64,000 bases of DNA from Murdochiella vaginalis. Its GTDB lineage: Bacteria > Bacillota > Clostridia > Tissierellales > Peptoniphilaceae. The translations under genes were made by a program, and so were the position numbers. The notes beneath the pieces were generated by a model, which saw only the letters and a list, made by a program, of their open reading frames with translations, was not told where the DNA came from and ran no database searches. The stretch is from contig NZ_LT632322.1 of NCBI RefSeq assembly GCF_900119705.1, positions 1,426,001 through 1,490,000 of the forward strand. The letters run 5' to 3'. Below, piece after piece: positions 30,464 to 38,926 of the stretch (positions within the stretch are counted from its first letter, which is position 1; each line of letters starts with the position of its first letter).

Positions 30464-31303
30464 TTACGCATAATCCAAATTCAAAGCGCCGGATTCCGTT
30501 CGTACCGCTTCAAAATGACGGTCAAAAAAGTCATCCAATTTACCATCATCCTGCAAAAATTCGAGAAAGTCGGGCAAAAATGTTTTTGCTCGCGTCAACG
30601 CCTCTTCCCGTAAAACATCCAGACGTGCGTTGGACGCCCGGCAGCGCGGATCCTCCTCGTTTTCCAGGAACAAATCCCCGAAATTTCCTTTCACGTGAAG
30701 CAATTGCACCAATCCTCGAATGATTCCGCGTTTCATGCCGGAGGGAGAATAAAACACGTGTAATGCTCGCTTCTGGCTGGTTAACACCTCTTCCATGACC
30801 TCGTTTGTGAGACCGAAAAACGGAGCGATGCTTTCCGCCGTCTTCTTGCCGGGTGAAAGAAGCAAGGATCGGTCCACAGCTGTCGGCTGTTCACCTGCCC
30901 GACGCAATAAATGCGCATCGTACTCGGCTTCAATTCTGTTGTGAGAAACGCCGGCGCGCAGCACGTGTGCCTCCACAAAGGTATGGCACGTCGCATCGAG
31001 CAGAAAATGCGTATAGAAGCCTAAAATGTACGCCAAGCGCGCCTGCTTTTGCGTCGGATCCGGCGTGTTGGCAAGAATGGTCTTTGCTTTTGTGAAGAAC
31101 GTTCTTCCCGGCTGCCCGTGCATGGCAACGCCCTGCCGATTTACTTCGTTTGCTTTGAGCGGATGATAATAGAACAGCAGGTCCGGTCCATGCACGCCGA
31201 AGTCATACACGTCACGGTTTGCATCTACACAGGCTTGCAGTTCCTTCGGAAGCGCATCGCGTACCGCCGCTCCGAAGGCGTAATGCGTATAGGTGGTCGG
31301 CAT
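30464..31303 (-). CDS. zinc-dependent phospholipase C-like protein
   Basis: Protein of 279 residues with the pattern of the zinc-dependent PLC/S1-P1 nuclease-like group: MPTTYTHYAFG at the N-terminus, DVYDFGVHGPDLLFYYHP, ILGFYTHFLLDATCHTFVE and HNRIEAEYDAHLL, supplying the His/Asp ligands of a metal site. There is no signal peptide, so it probably acts inside the cell, unlike secreted phospholipases. The start follows GGAAAGGAGG. It precedes the UMF1 transporter in the same operon. Substrate unknown. Confidence 0.82.
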   Translation of the reverse strand: MPTTYTHYAFGAAVRDALPKELQACVDANRDVYDFGVHGPDLLFYYHPLKANEVNRQGVAMHGQPGRTFFTKAKTILANTPDPTQKQARLAYILGFYTHFLLDATCHTFVEAHVLRAGVSHNRIEAEYDAHLLRRAGEQPTAVDRSLLLSPGKKTAESIAPFFGLTNEVMEEVLTSQKRALHVFYSPSGMKRGIIRGLVQLLHVKGNFGDLFLENEEDPRCRASNARLDVLREEALTRAKTFLPDFLEFLQDDGKLDDFFDRHFEAVRTESGALNLDYA

Positions 31304-31409
31304 GCTTCCTCCTTTCCCTTCCGGTTTTCTTGCCTTTTCATTTTACCAAAGACGTGATTGCGTGGCATCCATACGATATTTCACCATTTAACGGTAATCG
31401 GTTGGCGTT

Positions 31410-32051
31410 TTACTTTATTCTTGCACCGCCCCACTCGACAACCGTAAAGCCTTGCCGTTTCATTGAGAAAAGCTTTTGTTCTCTGATGTCTATGGGTTTG
31501 ACAGAAGGATACCAGGTCATAAAAACTCGTATCATCGTGTCTTCTTTGGGAATAATGGTGAGTTTGGCATCGTCTGTATACGCACGATCTTGGAAGGCAA
31601 TGATGTTGTACGGATTGCCTTCCATTTGGGGGAGCCAATAAACAATAAATTCATTCGCTTCTCTATGGCTCAATCCTAACGTTTCCAATTTCTCTTCAAG
31701 AAATTTTTCTGTATCCGATCCCTTAACGCAAAATCCTTCATCCATCTTATACGTTTTATCTTTCACGCCCTCCCAGAACAGCGCATAGTATTCACGGTTA
31801 TTGCACAGAATAGTACCGTCCGGTTTGGCCGTAACCTGCCATGTTGTGTTCGCAGAAAAGGAAGGATAGACGTGTGTAAACTGTCCGTTATAGTGCAGAG
31901 AGACCGATACGCGTTGTTCTTGTTCCGGATAAAGATAGATCATCGGTTTGAGTTCTTTCGTATCGTTGATATCTTGCTGATAGGCCAGAAGAACGCCCAG
32001 CAATAATAAGATAAGGATTGTCAATAGTATCACTATCTTCGGCTTTTTCAT
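31410..32051 (-). CDS. membrane-anchored protein with KPMIYLYPE motif
   Basis: Protein of 213 residues with an N-terminal hydrophobic anchor (about 5-24) and an extracytoplasmic domain opening with KPMIYLYPEQE. I have seen similar sequences in other Firmicutes but know no function. Later blocks include TWQVTAKPDG and EYYALFWEG. I start at the ATG at 32049-32051; a GTG directly before it is an equal candidate given GGAG 7-10 nt upstream. It follows a strong terminator of rpsI and is likely monocistronic. Confidence 0.75.
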   Translation of the reverse strand: MKKPKIVILLTILILLLLGVLLAYQQDINDTKELKPMIYLYPEQEQRVSVSLHYNGQFTHVYPSFSANTTWQVTAKPDGTILCNNREYYALFWEGVKDKTYKMDEGFCVKGSDTEKFLEEKLETLGLSHREANEFIVYWLPQMEGNPYNIIAFQDRAYTDDAKLTIIPKEDTMIRVFMTWYPSVKPIDIREQKLFSMKRQGFTVVEWGGARIK

Positions 32052-32144
32052 CACTATTCCACTCCTTTCTCTCTTCTTCATTCTAACAGGAATAACGCAA
32101 AGATTGACATAAGATCGATGTGTTTTCACGACCGGCAGAAACAG

Positions 32145-32188
32145 AAAAAAAAACGGCATAGCCGGTAATTTCTTACCAAGCTATACCG
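32145..32188 (-). terminator. rplM-rpsI operon terminator
   Basis: Minus strand CGGTATAGC and GCTATGCCG pair (one G-T), extended by GGTAA/TTACC, followed by at least eight T residues. Confidence 0.9.
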
Positions 32189-32267
32189 CTGCTTTTCGGA
32201 GATTCGAAATCTCGAATGAGCAACCACAAATAGGGTTTCTTTTTTTATAACGCGTCGCTCGCAGCGA

Positions 32268-32657
32268 TTAACGTTTCGAGAACTGCGGGCTCTTACGTGC
32301 CTTCTTGAAGCCGTATTTATAACGTTCCTTCTTACGTGCATCACGCGTCAGGAAGCCGGCTTTCTTCAAGCTTGCACGGAGGTTGGGGTCAAATTCAAGC
32401 AAAGCACGGGCAACGCCCAAACGAATGGCGCCCGCCTGACCGGTAAATCCGCCGCCTTTTACCGTAACGGCAACGTTAAAACCTTCGCGCTGTCCCACCA
32501 ACTCCAACGGCTGTGTGCAGATGTCGCGCAGGGTCTGATAATCAAAATAGTCTTCAAGGCTATAGCCATTGACAAGCACCTGTCCGTTTCCCGGAAGGAG
32601 TCGAACTCGTGCTACGGCCGATTTGCGACGGCCGGTTCCGCGATATTGCTGATCCAT
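32268..32657 (-). CDS. rpsI: 30S ribosomal protein S9
   Basis: S9 of 129 residues. Its basic C-terminal tail ending RKSPQFSKR reaches the P site. The family blocks [13 protein letters not shown] and [19 protein letters not shown] are intact. The ATG follows GTAGGAGG, and it is 13 nt after rplM, the usual L13-S9 pair. Confidence 0.98.
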   Translation of the reverse strand: MDQQYRGTGRRKSAVARVRLLPGNGQVLVNGYSLEDYFDYQTLRDICTQPLELVGQREGFNVAVTVKGGGFTGQAGAIRLGVARALLEFDPNLRASLKKAGFLTRDARKKERYKYGFKKARKSPQFSKR

Positions 32658-32670
32658 CGTATCCTCCTAC

Positions 32671-33099
32671 TTAAAACGTTAACTCTTCCGGCATCTGGGC
32701 GGCATGATTATGATCCGGTCCCACGACGACCTTCAGCTTACGGTACATTTGGCGTCCCAACGTGTTGTGCGGAAGCATGCCGCGAACAGCGCGTTCCAGA
32801 ATACGCTCGGGATGTTTATCCATCATGTCCATGTAGGGGATGTCACGACGTCCACCAACAAATCCGGTGTGATGCTTGTACATCTTCTTGTGTTCTTTGT
32901 CATTGGTCAAACGCACTTTTTCCGCGTTAATGACGATGACATAGTCACCCGTATCGACATTCGGGGTGAAAATGGGCTTGTGTTTTCCGCGAAGCACGGC
33001 AGCGATATTGGCCGCGAGGCGTCCGACCACCTGGTCTTTCGCATCGACGACATACCACTTGCGCTCCACCTCCAACGGTTTTGCTAAAGTTGTTTTCAT
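32671..33099 (-). CDS. rplM: 50S ribosomal protein L13
   Basis: L13, an early-assembly protein of the large subunit, 142 residues. Conserved blocks: [28 protein letters not shown], and the C-terminal region [14 protein letters not shown]. The ATG follows AAAAGGAG. It is the first gene of the rplM-rpsI operon, behind a consensus promoter and a leader of about 145 nt. Confidence 0.98.
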   Translation of the reverse strand: MKTTLAKPLEVERKWYVVDAKDQVVGRLAANIAAVLRGKHKPIFTPNVDTGDYVIVINAEKVRLTNDKEHKKMYKHHTGFVGGRRDIPYMDMMDKHPERILERAVRGMLPHNTLGRQMYRKLKVVVGPDHNHAAQMPEELTF

Positions 33100-33245
33100 C
33101 TTTTGCTCCTTTTCTTCCTGCTCTGTCCACTTTGACTCCGCCGATCAGAGAAGCGGGTTTTGTTGATTCGACAATTTTTGTTTCGCACATCGACGCTGCG
33201 AAGGAATTACCGAAGATCCGGGGCATAAGATGCCCAAACAGATAC
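33100..33245 (-). promoter_or_regulatory. rplM leader, possible L13-binding control region
   Basis: The untranslated leader of about 145 nt contains two small stem-loops (GGGCA/TGCCC and TCGCA/TGCGA). Autogenous L13 leaders are known in Firmicutes; I cannot match the consensus by eye, so this is only a suggestion. Confidence 0.3.
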
Positions 33246-33251
33246 TTGAGT

Positions 33252-33280
33252 ATTATATAAGGCGTTGGATAGGATGTCAA
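33252..33280 (-). promoter_or_regulatory. rplM-rpsI promoter, full consensus
   Basis: Minus strand TTGACA, 17 nt, TATAAT: both hexamers perfect with optimal spacing. Confidence 0.9.
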
Positions 33281-33322
33281 ACACCACTGTATGGAAAAAA
33301 GCAAGAAAGCATGCTCTTCCCG

Positions 33323-34450
33323 CTACTGCAACCCAAAGAAAAGCGAAATAATTTGTGGCATAAAAACAAGGAAAATCGTTGCAATAGGCTGTGTCGCCGC
33401 ATAGTACGAAGAAACGCGGTCATCCTGTGTCACTTCGAGAAGAGCGCCCAACGCCGGGGCACTGGTCATAGAGCCCGTCGTCGTTCCTAAAGCACCAAAA
33501 AGCGGCAGCTTGAAAACATAGTATGCCATAATAAAGCTCAACACCGAGCTGGCCAGGGTAATCATAACGCCTGCAAAAAAGAGCTTCACTCCATATTGCT
33601 CCACAACCTCTACAAAACCTGCACCGGCGCTGACCCCCGCCCGCATCAGAAAAAATGCCAAGCCCAGATCCCGTATCATCTGCATGTTGGATTTTTCAAA
33701 ACTAAAGTTGACCGGCCCGACGTGACCAAAATGACCGAGCACAATGCCGGCAATGATGGAGCCACCGCCCGCTCCGAGCGAAACGACCATGGTTTCTCCC
33801 ACCGGTACTTTAATACTTCCAAGCAAACTGCCCAGTGCAATTGCTACAGCCACACCAAAGAGCCCATGCGGTTCAAAATCAATATAATGTTGTTTCAGCG
33901 CCTCTATCGCATTTTTCGATTCCGGCACCGTAAGCTTTTCATTTTCTACGTCGCGGTCTACCCCCAGCACTTTCGGTAATATCTGGACCAGAAGCACGAC
34001 GCCAAGAACGCCAAAGGCATAGGCAATCCCATAGCCGACACCCGGTGAGGAGGATGAAGTAAGAGAAGTTACGGTTCCGAGCATGGCGGTCGAGGTCAAA
34101 GCGCCGGCGCCTAATCCCATTGACAGCTCCATGGGAATATCAAACATATTCGAAGCTAGTACAATGCTCACCCCGCCAATGATACATGTAAGAAGGGCAA
34201 TGGCCACAAACTTAATGCCATTCTTTTTGATGTTGTTCACAAAAGTGGGCCCGGCCATGAGACCAATCGGCGCCAGAAACAATACTAATCCAATGTTTCC
34301 AAGGATCGGAGGAATCTCCGTCCCAAAATGCCCAAATACAAGCGACGTAATTAAAATGGCGGAGGCGCCAAACTTAACGCCAAAAATATTCAGATAACCC
34401 AAAAAATATCCTATCGCCATGATAAGAAACAATGCCAATAACAAGTTCAT
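33323..34450 (-). CDS. AspT/YidE-type transporter, short form
   Basis: Membrane transporter of 375 residues with ten or more hydrophobic segments, arranged as two related halves (GAGALTSTAMLGTVTSL in the first, TTTGSMTSAPALGALLE in the second). This duplicated motif is typical of the aspartate:alanine exchanger family. Family members usually have about 550 residues with two TrkA-C domains between the halves; these are missing here, replaced by a short linker near residue 190. Substrate unknown, probably a carboxylate or amino acid. The ATG at 34448-34450 follows AGAGG. It is divergent from the AraC-type gene. Confidence 0.82.
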   Translation of the reverse strand: MNLLLALFLIMAIGYFLGYLNIFGVKFGASAILITSLVFGHFGTEIPPILGNIGLVLFLAPIGLMAGPTFVNNIKKNGIKFVAIALLTCIIGGVSIVLASNMFDIPMELSMGLGAGALTSTAMLGTVTSLTSSSSPGVGYGIAYAFGVLGVVLLVQILPKVLGVDRDVENEKLTVPESKNAIEALKQHYIDFEPHGLFGVAVAIALGSLLGSIKVPVGETMVVSLGAGGGSIIAGIVLGHFGHVGPVNFSFEKSNMQMIRDLGLAFFLMRAGVSAGAGFVEVVEQYGVKLFFAGVMITLASSVLSFIMAYYVFKLPLFGALGTTTGSMTSAPALGALLEVTQDDRVSSYYAATQPIATIFLVFMPQIISLFFGLQ

Positions 34451-34491
34451 ACGGTATCCTCTTTCCATACAATGGTTCTTCTTTCTGGAAA

Positions 34492-34497
34492 ATTATA
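34492..34497 (-). promoter_or_regulatory. -10 of the AspT-type transporter promoter
   Basis: Perfect TATAAT on the minus strand, 42 nt before the start codon. A clear -35 is not visible, so expression may need an activator. Confidence 0.45.
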
Positions 34498-34535
34498 ATG
34501 CATTTTCGAACGCGACAGGAGATAATTCGCATAAA

Positions 34536-34551
34536 GGGAACGAATGTTCCC
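34536..34551. promoter_or_regulatory. GGGAAC-N4-GTTCCC palindrome
   Basis: A perfect 16-bp palindrome containing GAAC-N4-GTTC, the core of Gram-positive LexA/DinR boxes. It lies about 40 bp upstream of the transporter -10. It could equally be the operator of another regulator. Confidence 0.45.
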
Positions 34552-34658
34552 AAGGCTTACTCTCATCAATCGCCCATTTATGGCTAAAGAATGTCGAATA
34601 TGTTGTATCGTTACTTCCTTAAAACTATACTTTGCTATCCCTTTTTGTGCTACACTAC

Positions 34659-34674
34659 GTTAGTAATAACTAAC
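34659..34674. promoter_or_regulatory. GTTAGT-N4-ACTAAC operator-like palindrome
   Basis: A perfect 6-4-6 inverted repeat just after a -10-like TACACT (34651-34656) and directly before the ribosome binding site of the AraC-type gene. The position suits repression of that gene, perhaps by its own product. Confidence 0.45.
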
Positions 34675-34686
34675 AAGGAGGAAGAA

Positions 34687-35085
34687 ATGGTTCATTCGGG
34701 TAGCGTATACAAGGCAACTGCGACCGCAATAGATCCGGTCGTTTCCGAGCAACAGGTCGCTTCCATTCATTTAGCGATAAAATACATAGAAAATAACCTG
34801 GATAGACCGCTCACGCTTGCGGAGATTTCCTCGCAAGTCTTTCTCAGCCGTGCCTATCTGAGCACCCGTTTCAAACAGGTAACGGGAGAAAACATAGGAA
34901 ACTTTATCTATACAAAAAGAATGCAGCTCGCCAAAAGGCTGCTGCTTTCTACACAAAAAAGTATTCAGGACATCGCCGTAAAATGCGGTTACGCATCCCC
35001 TTCCTATTTCTCCGCTTCCTTTCGACGCTATTATCGAAAAACACCTCGAGCGTTTCGTCAGGAAGCGGAGCAGGAAATTCATTAG
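34687..35085 (+). CDS. AraC-family regulator, DNA-binding domain only
   Basis: Transcription regulator of 132 residues consisting almost only of the double helix-turn-helix domain (about residues 25-125: LTLAEISSQVFLSRAYLSTRFKQ and DIAVKCGYASPSYFSASFRRYY). There is no sensor domain. The ATG at 34687 follows AAGGAGG. It converges on the P-type ATPase with a 4-bp overlap of the coding ends. Small AraC proteins of this kind occur beside related P-type ATPases, so it may control that locus; this is inference. Confidence 0.88.
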   Translation: MVHSGSVYKATATAIDPVVSEQQVASIHLAIKYIENNLDRPLTLAEISSQVFLSRAYLSTRFKQVTGENIGNFIYTKRMQLAKRLLLSTQKSIQDIAVKCGYASPSYFSASFRRYYRKTPRAFRQEAEQEIH

Positions 35086-37184
35086 GAAAGGGCGGGATAC
35101 CGTCGCATGTTTGCCAGCGCCGTCCCCACTGTCGAAGCATTATGCAGGAAGGCGGAGCCGGTGTTGGAAAGCGTACCGATAAGCCCCAAACCGATTAGTA
35201 CACTGTTGAAAGAGAGGATAAAACGATAATCCTGACGCGTCCTCTCCTGTAGCGCACGTGCTAGGAGAATCAACTCGACTAACGCGGAAAGATCATCTTT
35301 ACCGATGGCGATATCCGCAATTTCTCTCGCTAAGTCGGCGCCCTTGTGCATGGAAATGCCGACATCCGCCTGTGAAAGCGCAACGGTATCATTAATGCCG
35401 TCCCCCACCATGATCACGGTGGATCCATTTTCTTTCAGCGTCTGTAAAAAGTCCGCTTTATCTTCCGGCAGCACCTGCGAACGATAACCGGTCAAATGCA
35501 GTTGCTCGGCAATGTGCGAGGCCGCATTCTCCGCATCTCCGGTAAGCATATAAATGTTTTCCACGCCTAAAGAACGCAGATCCTGAATGGTTTGTATCGC
35601 ATCCGGACGGATGGGATCCGTAATACACAAGACACAGACCAATCGTCCGTCTACCGCCATGTACAGCAACGATGCCGATTCTTTCAGCTCATTAATCAGC
35701 GTCCGATTTTCTTCGCTCAGCTCGACTGCTTCATCTTCCAAGACAAAATGTTCCGAGCCGATGATCGCCCGTTTCCCATTGATGGTAGACGCGATGCCAT
35801 GCGCTACGATATATTCCGGTTCGGAATGCATCTCTTCATGACGCAGCCCGCGATCCTTCGCCGCCTGTACCACCGCCGCTGCAATGGAATGCGGGAAATG
35901 CTCTTCCAGACAGGCCGCGATGCGCAAGCTTTCGTCCTCGGAATAGGGGCCAAAAACGATGATCTTCTCCACCGTCGGCAAGGCCTGTGTTAAGGTGCCT
36001 GTCTTGTCGAAGACAATCGTATCTGCCTTGGCCAGATTTTCCAGATACTTTCCACCTTTTACCAGAATTCCCTGTTCTCCGGCCTGGCTCATCGCCTTCA
36101 TAACTGCAATGGGGATGGTCAAACGCAAAGCACAGGAATAATCCACCATGAAAAATGCCTTGGCTCGCCAGATGCTTCTCGTCAAAGCGAATGTCGCTAA
36201 GGCGCCAAGGAAAGAATACTTGACCAACGAATCGGCAAGCGCTTCGGCTTCTTTCTGCTTTTCCGACTTATTCTTTTCGCTTTCTTCAATGCGCTCAATG
36301 ATTTGCTGCAACCGAGATTCGGTTGAAATCGCAGATGTGCGAATGCGCAATCTTCCCTCTTCCAAAATCGTGCCTGCAAAAACGCCGGAACCGATTTCTT
36401 TCGCAACAGGAAGACTTTCACCGGTAAAGGACGCCTGATTGGCCATGCCTTGCCCTTCCACGACCACGCCGTCCACCGGAATGCGACTTCCCATGCCGAC
36501 GTCCACGATATCGCCCGGAACCACCTGGTTCAACGACTTGGAAACCAGTTCCTCGCCTTCGACCACATATACGCGATCCACACCGACCGCCAAGCTTCGG
36601 GTCAAGTCCGCCTTGGTTTTCTTCAATGTCCAGTCTTCCAGCTCTTCGCCAAGTTGCAACAGGAACATGGTGGAAGAAGCCGCTTGAAAATCGCCGGTCA
36701 ACAGGGAGATGCCGATCGCAGAAGCATCCAGCACCGCCACATTCAATTTTCCTTGTCGTAAAGATTGCCAACCGCTGAGCAAGTAATCCTTCGCACGATA
36801 TAGGGTCAATGCAATTCGAATGGGCAGAGGCACGAAAAATTTATATAGGATGCGCATTTGCACCGCATCGCGAAGCAAATGGAAAAAGTCTCGCTCCGCA
36901 ACGGGCTCAAAATACACATCATCTATCGTTACTTCCGATAAAGCTTTGCGATCTAAAGAAAGGAAGAGACGAGCAATATTTTTAAGCGCCGTCTCCTCGT
37001 ATTCCACGACGGCATTGCCGGTGATCAGAGAGATGGAACAACGCTTGACGCCTGCCACGCCTTCCGTAAGGTATTTGATTGCATTCGCCTCTTCGTAGGT
37101 GAGCTCCTCCGCAAGATGGAAACGAGCTCTTCCGGGAAGGCGATGAATAATCGACGCCTTCACCTTACTCTGCGCTTTCCTCAT
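35082..37184 (-). CDS. P1B-type metal-transporting ATPase
   Basis: Membrane ATPase of about 700 residues. It opens with an HMA-like domain (HRLPGRARFHL) that lacks the CxxC metal site. Then come the actuator motif TGES, the membrane motif SCALRL in place of the usual CPC, the phosphorylation site DKTGTLT, a degenerate HP locus (EEHFPHS) and the hinge GDGINDT. Ion specificity cannot be read; the Ser-Cys motif excludes the standard Cu/Zn CPC types. The start is uncertain: ATG 37184 (20-bp overlap with the upstream gene) or GTG 37163. The stop overlaps the convergent AraC-type gene. It lies just downstream of the DUF6110-like gene in one operon. Confidence 0.9.
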   Translation of the reverse strand: MRKAQSKVKASIIHRLPGRARFHLAEELTYEEANAIKYLTEGVAGVKRCSISLITGNAVVEYEETALKNIARLFLSLDRKALSEVTIDDVYFEPVAERDFFHLLRDAVQMRILYKFFVPLPIRIALTLYRAKDYLLSGWQSLRQGKLNVAVLDASAIGISLLTGDFQAASSTMFLLQLGEELEDWTLKKTKADLTRSLAVGVDRVYVVEGEELVSKSLNQVVPGDIVDVGMGSRIPVDGVVVEGQGMANQASFTGESLPVAKEIGSGVFAGTILEEGRLRIRTSAISTESRLQQIIERIEESEKNKSEKQKEAEALADSLVKYSFLGALATFALTRSIWRAKAFFMVDYSCALRLTIPIAVMKAMSQAGEQGILVKGGKYLENLAKADTIVFDKTGTLTQALPTVEKIIVFGPYSEDESLRIAACLEEHFPHSIAAAVVQAAKDRGLRHEEMHSEPEYIVAHGIASTINGKRAIIGSEHFVLEDEAVELSEENRTLINELKESASLLYMAVDGRLVCVLCITDPIRPDAIQTIQDLRSLGVENIYMLTGDAENAASHIAEQLHLTGYRSQVLPEDKADFLQTLKENGSTVIMVGDGINDTVALSQADVGISMHKGADLAREIADIAIGKDDLSALVELILLARALQERTRQDYRFILSFNSVLIGLGLIGTLSNTGSAFLHNASTVGTALANMRRYPALS

Positions 37185-37491
37185 GCAGACTCGACTCGTC
37201 CGTCGCTTCCGCAACTTTCACGATATCTTTATTCGCCTCTTCCGCTTCCGCCGCTTCCTTCGCCGCTTCGGCTTTGGCCGCGTCTTCCGCCTTCTTTACT
37301 TTCGCTTCGGCAACGATATCACCGGTTTCTTCACGCACTTTTTCGATTGTCTTATCCAGACTCTCTTTCGCTTTTAATCCGCCTGCTACCGCACTGACCG
37401 CTAAAGAACGAGCTTTTTTGGTTTTCCAAAGTTTGTCCGATACCAAGCCAAGCAACACGCCTACGCCTGTATAAAGTAATTTCTTTTTCAT
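37165..37491 (-). CDS. DUF6110-like small anchored protein
   Basis: Protein of 108 residues starting MKKKLLYTGVGVLLG, with one N-terminal hydrophobic segment, then KARSLAVSAVAGGLKAKESLDKT and a long Glu/Ala/Lys-rich, probably coiled tail. It resembles the DUF6110 family that accompanies P-type ATPases of the next gene's kind. A role as accessory or metal chaperone is a guess. The ATG at 37491 follows GAGGAG with short spacing; a TTG at 37512 is a weaker alternative. Confidence 0.75.
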   Translation of the reverse strand: MKKKLLYTGVGVLLGLVSDKLWKTKKARSLAVSAVAGGLKAKESLDKTIEKVREETGDIVAEAKVKKAEDAAKAEAAKEAAEAEEANKDIVKVAEATDESSLHEESAE

Positions 37492-37751
37492 CTTCTCCTC
37501 TTTTCTAACCAATGCGCTTCGAAGGAAACATTTTCCCTCGCCTACAACCGTGCATCACGATGTTTGAAGAAATGGTATCGTAGCTTTATTCGGGAAACAA
37601 GAGAAAAACTATCAATTTCTTTCTAACTTCTTCTCCTATCCTCCATTTCCCCTCGGTAATGCTGAAAGGAAACCCAACGCGGCCACATCGTGGCGGAAAT
37701 ACTATCGAACGAAGAATAGCACGCCCATAGCATCCGCATCATGAAAGCGCC

Positions 37752-38471
37752 TTAAAAAGGAAGATACGAGACAAGCACGGCAAAGACGAGTGCAGGTAAC
37801 ATATTCGCAACACGAAGCATTTTGCCCCAAACAAGGTTTATGCCGATACAAAAAATGAGGATGGCACCCATGAGGGAAAGGTCGATGAGCGCCGCTTCGG
37901 TTAAGACCGGTGCAATCCACGTCGCCAGAATCGTCAGTGACCCCTCAAAGAAAAAGACGATGACGGCTGAAAAGATCGCCCCCGGGCCAAGAGAGGCGGT
38001 CATGGCTAAAACGAGGAGAAAGTCCAACACGGACTTAACGACAAGGGTGGAAATATCATGGTTCGCGCCATCCTGCAAGGCACCGACTACGGCCATAGCG
38101 CCGATGCACACAGAGAGGGAGGTGGTCACGAAAGCCTCGACAAAGCGCGAGTCCTTTTCGTTTCCGGAGCGCTTTTTCAGCCATTCGCCGAAGGAAATAA
38201 GTCGCTGTTCCAAATCCAGTATTTCGCCGACGACCGTCCCGATGGCCAGTACAATCACGACGAAGAGCGTCCGACCGGCGATAAGATGACCGTTTTCAAG
38301 CCGCAACATACCCTGCATAGCGCTTGCCATAGCCATAAATAGGACGCTCACGCCGCAGCTTTTAATGACCGCTTCCTGTTGCTGTTGCTTAAATATACTT
38401 CTCGTAACCATTCCCACCAGACCACCGACAATGACGGCGGCCGTATTGATGAGCGTTCCCAATCCGACCAT
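37752..38471 (-). CDS. DUF554 family membrane protein
   Basis: Integral membrane protein of 239 residues with about seven hydrophobic segments. The N-terminus MVGLGTLINTAAVIVGGLVG and the block VGALQDG match the DUF554/YdfK family, whose function is unknown. The ATG at 38469-38471 follows AGGAGG, so the nine extra residues of the longer frame are unlikely. It lies alone between the metal ATPase operon and rnpB. The 260 bp downstream to 37492 show no gene. Confidence 0.9.
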   Translation of the reverse strand: MVGLGTLINTAAVIVGGLVGMVTRSIFKQQQQEAVIKSCGVSVLFMAMASAMQGMLRLENGHLIAGRTLFVVIVLAIGTVVGEILDLEQRLISFGEWLKKRSGNEKDSRFVEAFVTTSLSVCIGAMAVVGALQDGANHDISTLVVKSVLDFLLVLAMTASLGPGAIFSAVIVFFFEGSLTILATWIAPVLTEAALIDLSLMGAILIFCIGINLVWGKMLRVANMLPALVFAVLVSYLPF

Positions 38472-38534
38472 ACATCCTCCTAAACAAATCGCGTGCAAAA
38501 CTCCTTCTTACCAAGCACCGTTGCACGTCACACA

Positions 38535-38562
38535 CAAAAATCGCGGGACCCGAAGGCCCCGC
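38535..38562 (-). terminator. rnpB terminator
   Basis: Minus strand GCGGGGCC, TTCG loop, GGTCCCGC (one mismatch), then GATTTTTG. It follows the RNase P RNA directly. Confidence 0.85.
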
Positions 38563-38574
38563 ATCATTTTATTT

Positions 38575-38907
38575 CCGAAAAGCAAATCCATAAGCCGTGT
38601 TCTGTTTCTGAACATCATCTGTCTCGTCGTCCTGTTACCAGAACGCTCTAGCGATTCATCGAGCCGCAGCGAGCAACTGCCTGTTGGCTCTGATCTTGCA
38701 CCGAATGGGGTTTACAGGGCCAACCTGTCTCCAGGTTGCCGGTGAGCTCTTACCTCGCCTTTCCATCCTTACCATTTCTGGCGGTTTCTTTCTGTTGCAC
38801 TATCCTTAGAGTCGCCTCCACCGGACGTTATCCGGCATTCTGCTCTGTGGTGCACGGACTTTCCTCGAATAGGGTTCTCTTCGCGATGTTCCGACTTACT
38901 TTTCAGC
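38575..38907 (-). ncRNA. rnpB: RNase P RNA
   Basis: Catalytic RNA that trims tRNA 5' ends. On the minus strand the hallmark GAGGAAAGTCCGTGC lies near the 5' side and AGAACACGGCTTATGGA at the 3' side. A long P1 helix closes the molecule: CTGAAAAGTAAGTC near 38905 pairs with GGATTTGCTTTTCGG at the 3' end. About 333 nt, within the usual range. Ends are placed from P1 and may be off by a few bases. It lies between nrdD and the DUF554 gene. Confidence 0.95.
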
Positions 38908-38926
38908 GGCTCCATCTTACTGGAAT

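Noticed and set aside
37492-37751. Small gene between the DUF6110-like and DUF554 genes
   Set aside because: No frame with a start signal on either strand and no recognisable RNA motif.
38575-38907. Coding frames over the RNase P RNA
   Set aside because: Open frames here coincide with the conserved RNase P landmarks and P1 helix, so they are not genes.
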